64,000 nt of DNA from Salibacteraceae bacterium (GTDB lineage Bacteria > Bacteroidota > Bacteroidia > Flavobacteriales_G > Salibacteraceae), in the NCBI GenBank assembly GCA_018401875.1, contig JAGYJZ010000003.1, forward strand, positions 62,001 through 126,000. Reading direction: 5' to 3'. Below, one piece after another: positions 51,801 through 58,887 of the stretch. The translations under genes were made by a program, and so were the position numbers. The notes beneath the pieces are model-generated. The model did not search any database, had not been told where the DNA came from, and worked only from the letters and a program-made list of their open reading frames with translations. How positions within the stretch are numbered: position 1 is the stretch's first letter; every line of letters begins with the position of its first letter.

Positions 51801-53397
51801 GAGGATTTGTACCTCCAAAGGTCAATGCTCTGGCACGGCCATTACACACGGTATCGCAAGCAGCTAAAATGCTGTTAAAACCAGCGGAAATGAAGTTTGT
51901 GCCTTGGATGACGACCACTGAAGTTACAGAGTCTTTTGTAAGGTCGTTGCTATCGACCACATGTGCGTCATAGTTGGTTGCTTCGAGGTTGGTAAAGACA
52001 TTGTTGGTTTGTGTTATGGTGTCAAGAGACACGCCATTAAAAAACACTAAGTAGAAACCAAATGGGCCCGTGCCGCCAGCTCTATTGATGGTAATTTGCC
52101 CATCTTCTAGTCCAGCGCATGTTTCATGCACTACATCAACGCTCGTAATGCTCACTGGAACAGCTGATTCCTGAACATTAACTCTAATTTTTTGCGCGCC
52201 TTTTCCAGAGATATCACATGCATTATCTTCTGCACTGATGGTGATAAAATGGGTTCCTACATCAGCACCTGTGGGTGTCCAGTTAATGGTCATGGTGGTG
52301 GTGGTTCCTGCTGTTGAAACCGAAGTAGAGCTTCCACCTAAGAACGAAGTAGCTGTAGTTTGCAATGAAACCGTTTCGCCAGCCGTGCCTGTAAACGCAA
52401 AATCAAAACTTGCCGCTTGCCCGGTATCGATCGTAACTTCATAGTTTGAAATGAGTGCTGCGTTGGTCACATTGGTGATTGTTGCTACAGCAACCGGACC
52501 ATCATTGGTGCATGCATTGTCTACATGGATCTGAAAATCTCTAAACACCCTACTTTTTTGTAAACCAGTGGCGCGGTCATATTCATCCACTCGTATGGAA
52601 ATTTGATAGTGACCCGAAGCCGGTGAGGTAAAATCAAGAATTCCTGTTTCAGAGTCAATGGTGATTCCATTTCCCATGGGGTCGGCTAATGAAAAACCAG
52701 GGGCATAAGGAATGGGCGTTGAAGAAAGAGCACCGGCACCGGTTAGCGGCTGACTAAACGAAAACACCAAGCTATCGCCTTCTGTTTCGGTTACTTGAGG
52801 GTCAAATTTTGTGGTCGATCCACTACAAACAAAAGGATGCCCATTGGCGCCAAAAACAGGCGTTGCGTTAGAAGCAAAATTCACGAGAAATAAGTCCATA
52901 TTCACCCTCATTAGGTCTGATGAAGGCGTAGCGCTGTTGGCTAAATTATCAGTGTTGGTTCGCTGCTCGGGGTAAATTCGAAAGGTTATTGGATTACACG
53001 CAGCAAAGGGAGCTAGAGCTACGGGGCCTTCATAAACGACTCTTCGTTCGCCAACTCCACCACCCAATCCACAGATCGGGAAAGTAGCGGGACATACGTC
53101 AGAAATTTCTTCATCCAACACCAAGGGCAAGTCAGCATCTATGAATACACAATTACTTTTTAAGGTAACAATGCCCGGAAAAGCAACAGCTGTTGGGCAA
53201 TCGTAAAACACTTCGAGCGTTAAGATCAAACTGTCTTGCGTGGCATTCATTCGGCTCGACATACTTGCGCCTGAATAAATATCACCAGAATTTAAAACAC
53301 TTTGTGCTGCGGCATCACTTATGGTAAGGAAAAAACCAAACAAGCTGATTGCAACGATTGCGCAAAATCGAGTAAATAGGTACATAGTAAGTTTCAT
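39832..53397 (-). CDS. Giant SprB-repeat adhesin with C-type lectin-like domain and type-B T9SS sorting domain
   Basis: About 4,520 residues. The ATG at 53397 gives a signal peptide (MYLFTRFCAIVAISLFGFFL to AAAQ). The N-terminal region (about 50-430) is cadherin/PKD-like. Several dozen SprB repeats of roughly 75 residues follow, each with SCNGxxDGxA, GGTxPYTFxWSNG and AGTYTVTVTDANGC. Two homologous modules of about 200 residues (starting IDQTEGTFEPY and IDQTEGEYEPY) are each inserted inside a repeat. A C-type lectin-like domain sits at about ORF residues 1640-1770 (WIGLTDEVVEGTYVWVDG, EPNNFGGDEDYIEF, WND). The end FSPNGDGVNEFF ... GTYYYVIDLKDD is the CHU_C sorting domain. It is a secreted surface filament for gliding, adhesion or glycan binding. 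Confidence 0.95.
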   Translation of the reverse strand: MKLTMYLFTRFCAIVAISLFGFFLTISDAAAQSVLNSGDIYSGASMSSRMNATQDSLILTLEVFYDCPTAVAFPGIVTLKSNCVFIDADLPLVLDEEISDVCPATFPICGLGGGVGERRVVYEGPVALAPFAACNPITFRIYPEQRTNTDNLANSATPSSDLMRVNMDLFLVNFASNATPVFGANGHPFVCSGSTTKFDPQVTETEGDSLVFSFSQPLTGAGALSSTPIPYAPGFSLADPMGNGITIDSETGILDFTSPASGHYQISIRVDEYDRATGLQKSRVFRDFQIHVDNACTNDGPVAVATITNVTNAALISNYEVTIDTGQAASFDFAFTGTAGETVSLQTTATSFLGGSSTSVSTAGTTTTMTINWTPTGADVGTHFITISAEDNACDISGKGAQKIRVNVQESAVPVSITSVDVVHETCAGLEDGQITINRAGGTGPFGFYLVFFNGVSLDTITQTNNVFTNLEATNYDAHVVDSNDLTKDSVTSVVVIQGTNFISAGFNSILAACDTVCNGRARALTFGGTNPRTYLWDDGSTVGPTNSALCGGVRTVTVTEAGGCQVVDQVVIPDGPAIFATVDSTFDATCNGGNDGQAYFSPHGGYGPSTSTAGYIIDQTEGTFEPYDTSFAGGTSVALGDDQVSPVLPIGFSFEFFGNTYTNFRISSNGFITFSGSAANGCCSGQNIPAAGLPNDLIAAYWEDLNPAVGGEIEFYTIGAGANRALVVNFIEVPHFGSANEVTFQIVLHETSNIIEIFGSNLPSDGGNHTQGIENSTGTIAFAAPGRTAANWSATNDYIAFIPETQNFTLSWSAIGSGTSATNLTAGNYTVTISDARSCSDTVQFTIAEPTPIVIDTVLTQPSCAGDADGSITASASGSNGGPFTFLWSTGATTPTITNLTAGVYSVTATDASGCTNNISITLTDPAAVVASINLDSDVSCFLGSDGQLTANGAGGSPGYTFLWSTGSTNQTISSLIAGNYTVTVTDVNGCDDVASQAVAQPLSAVSVTASSTDVSCIGGNDGTATANNATGGTPGYTYLWTTGATTQSINGLIAGSYTVTATDANGCTDDETVVIDQPATGLAATVTTTGVSCFGLSDGTATASLTGGTAPLTFAWSNGGTTANITGLAGGVYDVTVTDANGCSGTGSGTVNSPTSIPLVFTNTTQISCFGATDGSISAIGFPGSGTPPYTFLWSTGATTSSITGLGVGIYTVTLTDANGCTDTETENMTAPTAISLTFNSTNTSCAGVNNGGASVTPTGGTSPYTFSWSTGATIDTISNLAAGTYLVTVTDNNSCQAIDSVVITDGVGVVASVSVFDPTCAGESSGSAIGGVVGGTGTLPFSYAWSTGATFQFLNGIPAGTYTLTVTDGAGCQDDTTFTLVDPTALNVSIIDSINPTCANNDGSTEALATGGTGVLSYAWSNGGTSALITALPAGTYIVTTTDGNGCTDSASVILDAAPTLTATGVLITNESCVTNDGSASVTVVGGTAPLTFAWTGGGTTQTISNLDAGTYIATVTDVNNCSDTAQVIVADSCSCNWTASGVLVNDVLCNGDNTGTATVSNTGATAPITYAWSNGSTNDSLVNVPAGTYTVTLTDANGCTDTASVVIDEPTVLSATVYSPPVIPGFTYIGENGNEFIYYHAASQTWTAARATALAAGGDLIVISDATDQAYYSSVLPGNSWIGLTDEVVEGTYVWVDGTVATYFNWNAGEPNNFGGDEDYIEFVGASYFWNDLAAFQVRPFGMVLDKSSLNLTNVTCNGGNDGSAVITGAGGTLPYTYAWSNGQTTDTIAGLVAGTYIGTITDANGCSAVDTAIITEPDTLVFGGFTGITNPGCDDACDGAASATISGGTSPITFAWSSGSTAASATGLCGGGHTVTMTDANGCQIVETLALVEPPSIYAVVDSTDSASCNGVADGAAFLSAYGGTVAPTSTAEYVIDQTEGEYEPYPQGRPWNAHNYKSITLDDDATSDTINIFGGANFSFFGVNHTHFIMNSQGFITFDLSNPNSGQVNGQFSVPTAIPSAAPNTPRDFIAAYWDDLDPSTGVTTLETYLIGTAPNRVRVVNYIDIDHFAAPSPNILSTFQIVLYETSNIIQIHSEALNPNGSPLVQGIENFAGTEAYAVPGRNLTNFSATNDYVAFIPTTQNFTYTWSSVGSGASSSVLPAGNYTVTAADGTCSDVVNFTIGEPAPVLASIVSSAAPTCFGGNDGQATVAPSGGDAPYTFLWTSGETTAAAVGLSAGLNTVTVTDANGCTVTASTTLPNGAAINVGIASTNSFCFVCTGTATATVTGALAPFTYSWSNGVVNSVATTTNQLTALCSGPYGITVTDANGCVDSNAVNVSDNFVPNVTITATAASCANTCDGTADANYTCFFGCQPYRWYSGLDTTNLIGTGDLITGLCPGTYLGRLTTNFGCDGYDTIIINAPSPLNLVMDSTDAACGVANGVASVTVSGGAPAYTYAWSNGGTTDTISNLNAGTYIVTVTDNNGCTDTAQVTVNAPSNLVASISNPINALCDGSSDGSALAQGTNGTAPYTFVWDNGETNALAIALDSGIHCVTVTDALGCTDTACVSISDPDAITFTFTETPISCVGPGNDGAIIVASIGGTGAHTYLWNTGSTGNSITGLTTGTYSVTATDANGCQNNASYFLNPPGNFTVAIVDSTDIDCNGNTNGEAEVQVITGGSGAYSFAWDNGSTTAIVSNLTAGLHTVTVTDLTTLCVDSASVTIDEPTLLVATITGSVDNLCFNGTDGSATGAGSGGTAPYTLTWSNGDVGATADSLPAGMVILTVTDANGCIATDNIMINQPATGLSASLVVNSQPSCTGDSASITASGAGGSGTYTFLWPNGQTTATVLLPAGSYCVTVSDGGVCEDTACVTIVDPLPVTATTAVALPTCPNGNDGSVTLTGAGGDGGPYTFLWDDASTNATRTNLSAGTYAYTVTDASGCSGNSTVNVVNPAAMTASFSGTTVSACGTCNGTATVTITNGTAPYTFAWASGSTTANGTSLCAGTNAVTVTDFNGCVDTFFVNIGSLGADTVFAAVVTDATCNGGNDGSALATYNCNVAPCTIAWIDSASGAVVSNLDLATGLSAGTYYAQLTNDSGCVSLDTISITEPTAVVASTVFISNVSCPGGADGSASVSATGGTPGYTVLWDNGETTTTAISLSAGVHCVTVTDALGCTDTACVIIDEPANGVSVNAFAINTLLCNGDNNGSVAAAATGGTAPYSFIWNGVFVTDTLNSLSAGSYIVEVTDAGGCTALDTVILTDPAAITGVFSGVTNPLCAGDANGSATITGGGGTGPYTYLWASGNTAQTETGLPAGNHCVDITDANGCIEQFCILLVDPAPITNTFSGITNSSCIVCDGTATANPLPAAGAPYSFAWDNGQTTATNNALCAGLNQVTITDANGCTLVANAAINANGADLVTADSVDASCGNCDGQVFASYTCTSPLCTIEWTDLGTGLVIGTTDTISNLCAGTYSVELTNGAGCISSDIVSVNVPDLIDPNETITDASCFGACDGSIALAPTGGSGVFTFAWSNGSTSATNAGLCAGSYTVTISDGAGCDSIATFVIDQPTEIVLASTISDASCNGVCDGSISITASGGAGNYSFNWSPVPGNGNGLSLASGLCAGTYFLTVTDINGCTTLDTFTITEPAAIVQTAVIVNDATCGVCDGSIIPTIAGGAGGFTYAWSTGAASDTLGSLCLGFYDLTVTDASGCFEVFGYPVSEINGPGILLTSTNTSASGVCDGTATVNSLVTPLTYLWSDGQTTQTASNLCAGFYIVTVTDGSGCSTIDTITITEPDVLDVTFDVIEISCAGNGCDGEIDAVATGGVPPYNFAWSNGATASLITGLCSGTYVLTLTDDNGATIIDSVELADPQPFTITSVVNDVTCPGECDGNIAINVAGGNPPYSILWNTGDTTLAITDLCGGTYSVTITDTAGCSDSLEFVIDDPAPIVGNLISQVNPDCQVNNGSITVSAAGGNGGPYTYEWLDAFGTPLIPAQTDSVATNLFAGIYALKIVDANGCTDTSGFILNNANAPVIDLDLLVDVSCFGECDGEINTTISGGTAPYTILWSNGDTTDDIDSLCAGNDTIAVLDANLCASFDIYTISEPTEINLQSVEITDVTCGADCDGTIDVSITGGTTPYSFAWSNGETDSTIAGLCAGAYTLTVTDANGCTFITTQTAGGPSPMVITLDSINNATCTNTGDGEVQITVTGGTAPYTYNWISDSVSILTASDLTGVIAGDYTLIVTDASGCIITDSFTIDTEFFVDVTVMDDFEVCPFSNEITVTGTNSGASSARWLRSNGVVIGSGNSTVVNTTEQTTTIIYEGINNVCVARDTLRISWTPGPGVDAGPDKTIEPGGITSIGGAPTANSGVDVVWTPARDLTSVTEYNPQANPLETITYYVSATDADGCFGVDSMTVTVEDLVDPVGGFSPNGDGVNEFFLIDRIDRYPNAIVQIFNRWGNLIYESSAGYTNPWNGKHNGKELTVGTYYYVIDLKDDQVKNLITGPVTILK

Positions 53398-53548
53398 TTC
53401 GAACTCAAATTTAAATGGAAAATGCACTGGTTCCGCATAATCAAAATGATTCACGTAGAATTTGCGGTAAAGGTTGGGTTCAGTAAAAATTTATTCTTGT
53501 AAAAAGAGGGTTTGAAAAAAAAGTGAAAGCCCGCGGTTGGTTAAACAG

Positions 53549-55336
53549 CTAGTCTAACTTTAACACAGCTAAAAAGGCCTGTTGTGGAATTTCCACATTG
53601 CCAATTTGTTTCATTTTTTTCTTTCCCTTTTTCTGCTTCTCTAGAAGTTTACGTTTTCTGCTGATATCACCACCGTAGCATTTCGCAGTCACATCTTTTC
53701 GCAAGGCTTTCACTGTTTCGCGCGCAACAATTTTTGCTCCGATTCCCGCCTGAATAGCAATTTCAAATTGCTGTCTTGGTATCAGCTCTTTCAGCTTAAT
53801 GCAAATCTTTTTCCCGAGGTTGAAAGCGTTGTCTTTGTGAATCAAAGCACTCAAAGCGTCCACTTGATCGCCATTCAAAAGAATGTCCATTTTAACCAAA
53901 TTAGACACCTGATAGCCAATAGGGTGGTAGTCAAACGAAGCATAGCCTTTGGAAATTGACTTTAATCGGTCGTAAAAGTCAAACACTATTTCGGCTAGGG
54001 GCATGTCGAATGACATTTCTACGCGATCGGAAGTCAAATACACTTGATTTTTGAGTGCGCCACGCTTCTCGATGCATAAATTCATAACGGCACCAACGTA
54101 TTCTGATTTCGTGATGATTTGCGCATTGATGAAAGGCTCTTCCACCGTTTCTAATCGCGATGGATCGGGAAAATCGGATGGATTGTTAACCACCAAACGC
54201 TGCTGATCTGTGGTGGTGGCGAAGTATGATACGTTTGGCACGGTGGTGATTACGGTCATGTCAAATTCGCGCTCCAATCGCTCTTGAATGATTTCCATGT
54301 GGAGCATTCCTAAAAATCCGCAGCGGAATCCGAATCCCAGAGCAGCTGAAGATTCGGGTTCAAAAGTTAGCGAAGCATCATTCAGTTGAAGCTTGTCCAT
54401 TGCGTCTCTCAGCTCTTCGTAGTCGTCCGTTTCAACAGGGTAAATACCCGCAAAAACCATCGGTTTCACATTCTCGAATCCATCGATGGCCTCGTTACAC
54501 ATTCTTTCAAAATGCGTTAGCGTATCACCCACTTTGATCTCTTTTGCCTGTTTGATTCCTGAAATAATGTATCCCACATTACCGGCCGAAATTTCTTTCC
54601 GCTTTTCTGGTTTCATGCGAAGCACACCAATTTCTTCAGCGATATATTTCTTGTTCGTGTGGTAAAACTTCACTAAATCCTTCTCGCGCAGGGTGCCGTT
54701 CATCACTCTGTAATATGCAATAACTCCCCTAAAAGGGTTAAACACACTGTCAAAAATGAGTGCTTGCAAAGGTGCGTTGGGGTCGCCTTGTGGTGAGGGA
54801 ATTCGGGCAATGACGGCTGCGAGCAATTCGGCAACACCTTCTCCGGTTTTTCCGCTAGCACTAATAATATCTTCCCGCTCACAGCCCAAAAGCTCAACCA
54901 TTTGGTCTTTCACCTCCTCTGGCATGGCAGAAGGAAGGTCCATTTTATTCAACACTGGAATGATCACTAGATCGTGTTCCATGGCTAAATACAGGTTGGA
55001 AATTGTTTGCGCCTCAATACCTTGGGTGGCATCTACAAGCAGCAAAGCGCCTTCACACGCGGCAATTGCGCGCGACACTTCGTAGGAAAAATCCACGTGC
55101 CCGGGGGTGTCGATAAGGTTCAACACATACTGCTCACCATTCAGTGGATAATCCATCTGAATGGCATGACTTTTTATCGTAATGCCACGTTCTCTTTCGA
55201 GGTCCATATCATCGAGCGTTTGCTCTTTCAAGTCGCGCTCGCTAACGGTGCCCGTAATTTGCAATAAACGATCAGCAAGGGTGCTCTTGCCATGATCGAT
55301 GTGGGCTATTATACAGAAGTTTCGAATGTGCTTCAT
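53549..55336 (-). CDS. lepA: Elongation factor 4 (LepA)
   Basis: The 595-residue translational GTPase has G1 [10 protein letters not shown]2 region RERGIT, G3 DTPGHVDF and G4 NKMD. It then has the EF-G-like domains and the LepA-specific C-terminal domain ([23 protein letters not shown]). It back-translocates or remodels stalled ribosomes under stress. Length and motifs are complete. Confidence 0.98.
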   Translation of the reverse strand: MKHIRNFCIIAHIDHGKSTLADRLLQITGTVSERDLKEQTLDDMDLERERGITIKSHAIQMDYPLNGEQYVLNLIDTPGHVDFSYEVSRAIAACEGALLLVDATQGIEAQTISNLYLAMEHDLVIIPVLNKMDLPSAMPEEVKDQMVELLGCEREDIISASGKTGEGVAELLAAVIARIPSPQGDPNAPLQALIFDSVFNPFRGVIAYYRVMNGTLREKDLVKFYHTNKKYIAEEIGVLRMKPEKRKEISAGNVGYIISGIKQAKEIKVGDTLTHFERMCNEAIDGFENVKPMVFAGIYPVETDDYEELRDAMDKLQLNDASLTFEPESSAALGFGFRCGFLGMLHMEIIQERLEREFDMTVITTVPNVSYFATTTDQQRLVVNNPSDFPDPSRLETVEEPFINAQIITKSEYVGAVMNLCIEKRGALKNQVYLTSDRVEMSFDMPLAEIVFDFYDRLKSISKGYASFDYHPIGYQVSNLVKMDILLNGDQVDALSALIHKDNAFNLGKKICIKLKELIPRQQFEIAIQAGIGAKIVARETVKALRKDVTAKCYGGDISRKRKLLEKQKKGKKKMKQIGNVEIPQQAFLAVLKLD

Positions 55337-55417
55337 GCACTAAAAAAATTGGCTGCGAAAATACATGAATTTTAAGGCTGTGGATGAGAAACTATCCTTC
55401 CACAAATTGACTTGAGA

Positions 55418-56011
55418 TTATACCTGCATGCGCCTTTGAGCCTCGAGTACATATTTACCGAGAATATCGAACTCGATATTGACACGATCGCCCACTTTTA
55501 GGTGTTTAAATGTGGTGTGCTCGTAGGTAAAAGGAATGATTGACACCGAGCAAAATTGCTGTGATGCTTCCACTACAGTTAGGCTTACTCCGTTAATAGA
55601 AATACTTCCTTTTGAGACTACCAGTGCGTTTTCGGGTTGATCAAATTCAAGACGGAAGTTCCAAGAACCTCCAACTTCCTCAATAGATTCCACCTTCGCT
55701 GTTTGGTCAACATGGCCTTGCACAATATGTCCATCAAACCTTCCCGAGGCCGACAAGCACCGTTCGAGGTTTACGTAGGCTCCTTCTACCCATTCATTTA
55801 AACTCGTTTTTTTCAATGTTTCGTCAATCGCGGTGACTTTGTGCAGGCCATTTACAAGATCGACTACCGTCAGACAAACGCCATTATGTGCCACGCTTTG
55901 GTCAATTTTTAACTCGCTGAAAAAAGGCGCTGAGACCCAATAGTGCTTATTCGTTTCTTCTTCTTCTATGCGTTCTATTCGCCCGAGGGCTTCAATGATT
56001 CCTGTAAACAT
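55418..56011 (-). CDS. ribE: Riboflavin synthase alpha chain
   Basis: Two lumazine-binding repeats are visible. The first opens MFTGIIEALGRI and contains VAHNGVCLTVVD; the second contains GHIVQGHVDQTAKV and GSISINGVSLTVVEA. The enzyme dismutates 6,7-dimethyl-8-ribityllumazine to riboflavin. The 197-residue length is normal. No FMN riboswitch was seen upstream; the surface-protein gene ends ten bases before it. Confidence 0.98.
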   Translation of the reverse strand: MFTGIIEALGRIERIEEEETNKHYWVSAPFFSELKIDQSVAHNGVCLTVVDLVNGLHKVTAIDETLKKTSLNEWVEGAYVNLERCLSASGRFDGHIVQGHVDQTAKVESIEEVGGSWNFRLEFDQPENALVVSKGSISINGVSLTVVEASQQFCSVSIIPFTYEHTTFKHLKVGDRVNIEFDILGKYVLEAQRRMQV

Positions 56012-56020
56012 GCAATATTT

Positions 56021-58804
56021 TTAAGGTGCTAAGGGCTGGTCTTCGCCCTCTCGAAGAAGGTGAAGTGTGCCTTTTAATTCACGCGTCTCGATGCCGGTGA
56101 GGCGAATTTCGTTGACTTGACACACGTAAAAGTAAACTCCTGAAGGAAGGTCTTTTCCTGATCGCTGCTCGGTTCCATCCCAATTAATGGCGGGGTCTTG
56201 GGTTGAAAAAACTTCTACGCCCCAGCGGTTGTAAATGATCAAATCAATGCTCTCAACAAATTTGTAAGGAAATGGGATAAAAAAGTCGTTGATGTTATCG
56301 TTGCCTGGAGTAAAAATATTAGGCAGCTCATACAATGGGCAATTATCAACACACAACGCTTGGTCCATTGCACTCTCATTGTTGAAGCTATCAACAGCTA
56401 TCAACGCGTAGCAACCCGCAATCGAGCCTTCGCTTTCCTTAATAAAGCTGGTTTGATTTGGGTCTGAGATTTCTTCCAATAATTCAAGCGGTTGACCTAA
56501 AAATGGAGCGAAATAAACCCTATAACCGATCACATCGTCTGTATCCTCGCAGTTTTCATTTGGATTAGACCAAGAGATGGACGTTTGCTCCAAGTCGCAA
56601 TCGCCCTCGATCAATAAATCTGGCGGGTTGCAAGGAGGCTCATTATCAATTGGAATGCCTGTGTGAATTTGCGATTTGTTCATTAAAACTCCGTCTAAGT
56701 CAGCCGCTGTATACTCACCGATAGATTTTACAAAATACCTGTATTCATATGTGTTTGCCAATCGTTGATCGATGTATGAGGTCGTGGAAACCGTGTCTAA
56801 CGCAAAGAAACGATCAAGAGAATCGGGTTGGTTTGAGAACCGATATACGACATATTCAGAATTCTTCCAGGGCACATCTACGCTCCAATTTAGTGTTAAC
56901 GTATTGTCACTGGGTTCAGAAGTTAGGTAAATCGAAGCCGCTGAAACTGATTTCCCGATCGATACTTTTTCTGCACCGCTCAGCATTTCGATGGAATAGT
57001 AATATTGCTTTTCGAGCGTATTAAGCCCCTGATCTTCAAACACAGTGTCAAGCGTAAACGGATCGTTTGATTCTTGACTGAGATAAACCTCTTCGTAGAT
57101 TCCATTTTTACTTTCTGACCTTGAAAGCTTGTATTGGTATGGCGGGCCAAAAACATCAAGTTTCATCTCAATGGGCTTAAACCATGCGATGCTATCACTG
57201 CCATTTTGGGCATCGGTGCTATTCACCGACACCATATTAATAATCGGTACGTCTCGAATTAATTTTCCGCAGACTTCTTCTGATGGATAACTTTCTGACC
57301 CATCGCCAAACGTAGTTACGATCATGTAGCAATACCGCTGGCCGTGAATCAATCCTTTCCCGCCATTGTTATCAATGAATGATGTTTCATTGATGTTTTT
57401 CAATTGACCGATACCTTCATAACCCAATTCACTAGGAACTCCTGTGATGCATTCTGCCGCTGTGTATCCCAAGCTATCGTTGTATCTGTAAATATCATAA
57501 CCTGTGGCATGTTCGCATTGAGCGCGTGTCCATGAAACAGCCAGAGAGGTGCCTGTTGGTTCGACTGAAGTAATGGTTACTGCCGGTGATTTTACCTCCA
57601 TTTCAAGGGTTTTAAAAAACACCAGATCTGACGAAAGACCGCGGTCTTCCTTCACTTTAAAGTAGACCCAATAAGGCGCTTGCCTGACATGAACGCAGGA
57701 GGTTTGCCATCTGAAGGTAAAGTTTACAGGTGGATTGCCAGCCGAACTATCAGCGGGCGTTAATGTGCCGCCATTGCCTTCGTCTAAAGGAAATCCAACA
57801 GCTGATAGGCTGATTTTGTCTCCATCTATGTCGTCAGCAACTACTGATCGTAAAAGCACATTGCCTGCCGTAATGCATGCGCGGTCATCAAGTATAATCG
57901 TTGGAGGATTGTTTGGTGGGCAGTTTCCAATGTCTATTTGCATGTCTCTCATGATGGAGCCGACTTTAAATACTACTCCACTGTTTGGATTCTTTCTGTA
58001 TTCCTCTATTAAAATGGCAACGTTATATTCACCTGCAGTTTGTGGTGAGATCCAAGACATAGTGCCTGTATTTGGATCTATGGTCATCACATTATCAAGT
58101 CCAGCTTCGATGGCATCTGGAAACTGATATCCTGAAATTTGTTGGCCGCTGAATGAACGGCTTTGAACAATTGAATATACTAAGCTATCGCCATCAACGT
58201 CTACTGCCCCTGGATTGTGGTAAAACGGCACTCCAACACAGCCATTATCAATCGGTGGGTTTTGAAGAATGGGCGCTCTGTTTCCACCTGTCGTAATATC
58301 AATAGTAAGAAAGCTTTCGAGGTAAAAAGGCACATTGTCAGAGTTTGGAATGTTGAGAACTCCACCATTTCTCATCGGGTCTTCCATGCTCAGTTTGTAA
58401 GTGCCTGCGCCTGGATATTCGTGCGTTGTGGTATAAACGTTGTATTTCGTTTGATTCGCAATGATTTCACCGATGCCAACTCCGGGGTCGCAGCCTTGAG
58501 TTAACGGGCCATTTACCCTGCTCACTACAGCGCTTGAATTGTCACCAAAAAAAAGCTCCAACTCACAGCGGTCAGCTGCATCGCTTTGGCCGCCTGTTTT
58601 AGTATATGTGATGATTGAAATTTCGTAGAGGAAGGGATTGGTAGAATTGACGCGTGAGTATATAATTTCCCCAGCTCGATTATGCGTAGCAAAGGCTGCC
58701 GAGCCGATGAGCGTTAAAAGCAACAAAATGAAAATGTAAAGGCCTTTCGTTTTCACAAATGTCAAGACGTTAAAATCATGCGTTTCGTTGCAATAGCTAT
58801 TCAT
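56021..58804 (-). CDS. T9SS type-B sorted surface protein with FN3 domains
   Basis: From the ATG at 58804 (MNSYCNETHDF) an N-terminal membrane/signal segment (GLYIFILLLLTLIGSAAFA) precedes the THNRAGEIIYSRV domain often found at the start of gliding-associated proteins. Cadherin/PKD-like sequence (about 160-300) and three to four FN3-like modules (VSWTRAQCEHATGYDIYRY; LNWSVDVPWKNSEYVVYRF) follow. The CHU_C domain ends the protein (NIFTPGNDNINDFF, YNRWGVEVF, LPSGVYFYV). It is predicted to be on the cell surface. The track's GTG start seven codons upstream is less likely. Paralogous fragments lie at 21261-21986. Confidence 0.9.
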   Translation of the reverse strand: MNSYCNETHDFNVLTFVKTKGLYIFILLLLTLIGSAAFATHNRAGEIIYSRVNSTNPFLYEISIITYTKTGGQSDAADRCELELFFGDNSSAVVSRVNGPLTQGCDPGVGIGEIIANQTKYNVYTTTHEYPGAGTYKLSMEDPMRNGGVLNIPNSDNVPFYLESFLTIDITTGGNRAPILQNPPIDNGCVGVPFYHNPGAVDVDGDSLVYSIVQSRSFSGQQISGYQFPDAIEAGLDNVMTIDPNTGTMSWISPQTAGEYNVAILIEEYRKNPNSGVVFKVGSIMRDMQIDIGNCPPNNPPTIILDDRACITAGNVLLRSVVADDIDGDKISLSAVGFPLDEGNGGTLTPADSSAGNPPVNFTFRWQTSCVHVRQAPYWVYFKVKEDRGLSSDLVFFKTLEMEVKSPAVTITSVEPTGTSLAVSWTRAQCEHATGYDIYRYNDSLGYTAAECITGVPSELGYEGIGQLKNINETSFIDNNGGKGLIHGQRYCYMIVTTFGDGSESYPSEEVCGKLIRDVPIINMVSVNSTDAQNGSDSIAWFKPIEMKLDVFGPPYQYKLSRSESKNGIYEEVYLSQESNDPFTLDTVFEDQGLNTLEKQYYYSIEMLSGAEKVSIGKSVSAASIYLTSEPSDNTLTLNWSVDVPWKNSEYVVYRFSNQPDSLDRFFALDTVSTTSYIDQRLANTYEYRYFVKSIGEYTAADLDGVLMNKSQIHTGIPIDNEPPCNPPDLLIEGDCDLEQTSISWSNPNENCEDTDDVIGYRVYFAPFLGQPLELLEEISDPNQTSFIKESEGSIAGCYALIAVDSFNNESAMDQALCVDNCPLYELPNIFTPGNDNINDFFIPFPYKFVESIDLIIYNRWGVEVFSTQDPAINWDGTEQRSGKDLPSGVYFYVCQVNEIRLTGIETRELKGTLHLLREGEDQPLAP

Positions 58805-58887
58805 ACCTTTGATCACCGAATTCAAAGTAAGACATTTTGAAACAACAAATGTTGATAGATTAGGAATACGGTTTAATAATTTAACGA

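Noticed and set aside
40205-52444. Many plus-strand ORFs of 60-150 codons across the adhesin gene
   Set aside because: They repeat with the SprB period and arise from the repeated codon use of the minus-strand gene; none has a promoter or recognisable domain.
39832-53397. Repeat array considered as CRISPR or tandem non-coding repeat
   Set aside because: The period is in frame, encodes conserved SprB repeats and is continuous with a signal peptide and sorting domain.
55337-56020. FMN riboswitch before ribE
   Set aside because: Only ten bases separate it from the preceding gene, and no RFN-type conserved segments were seen.
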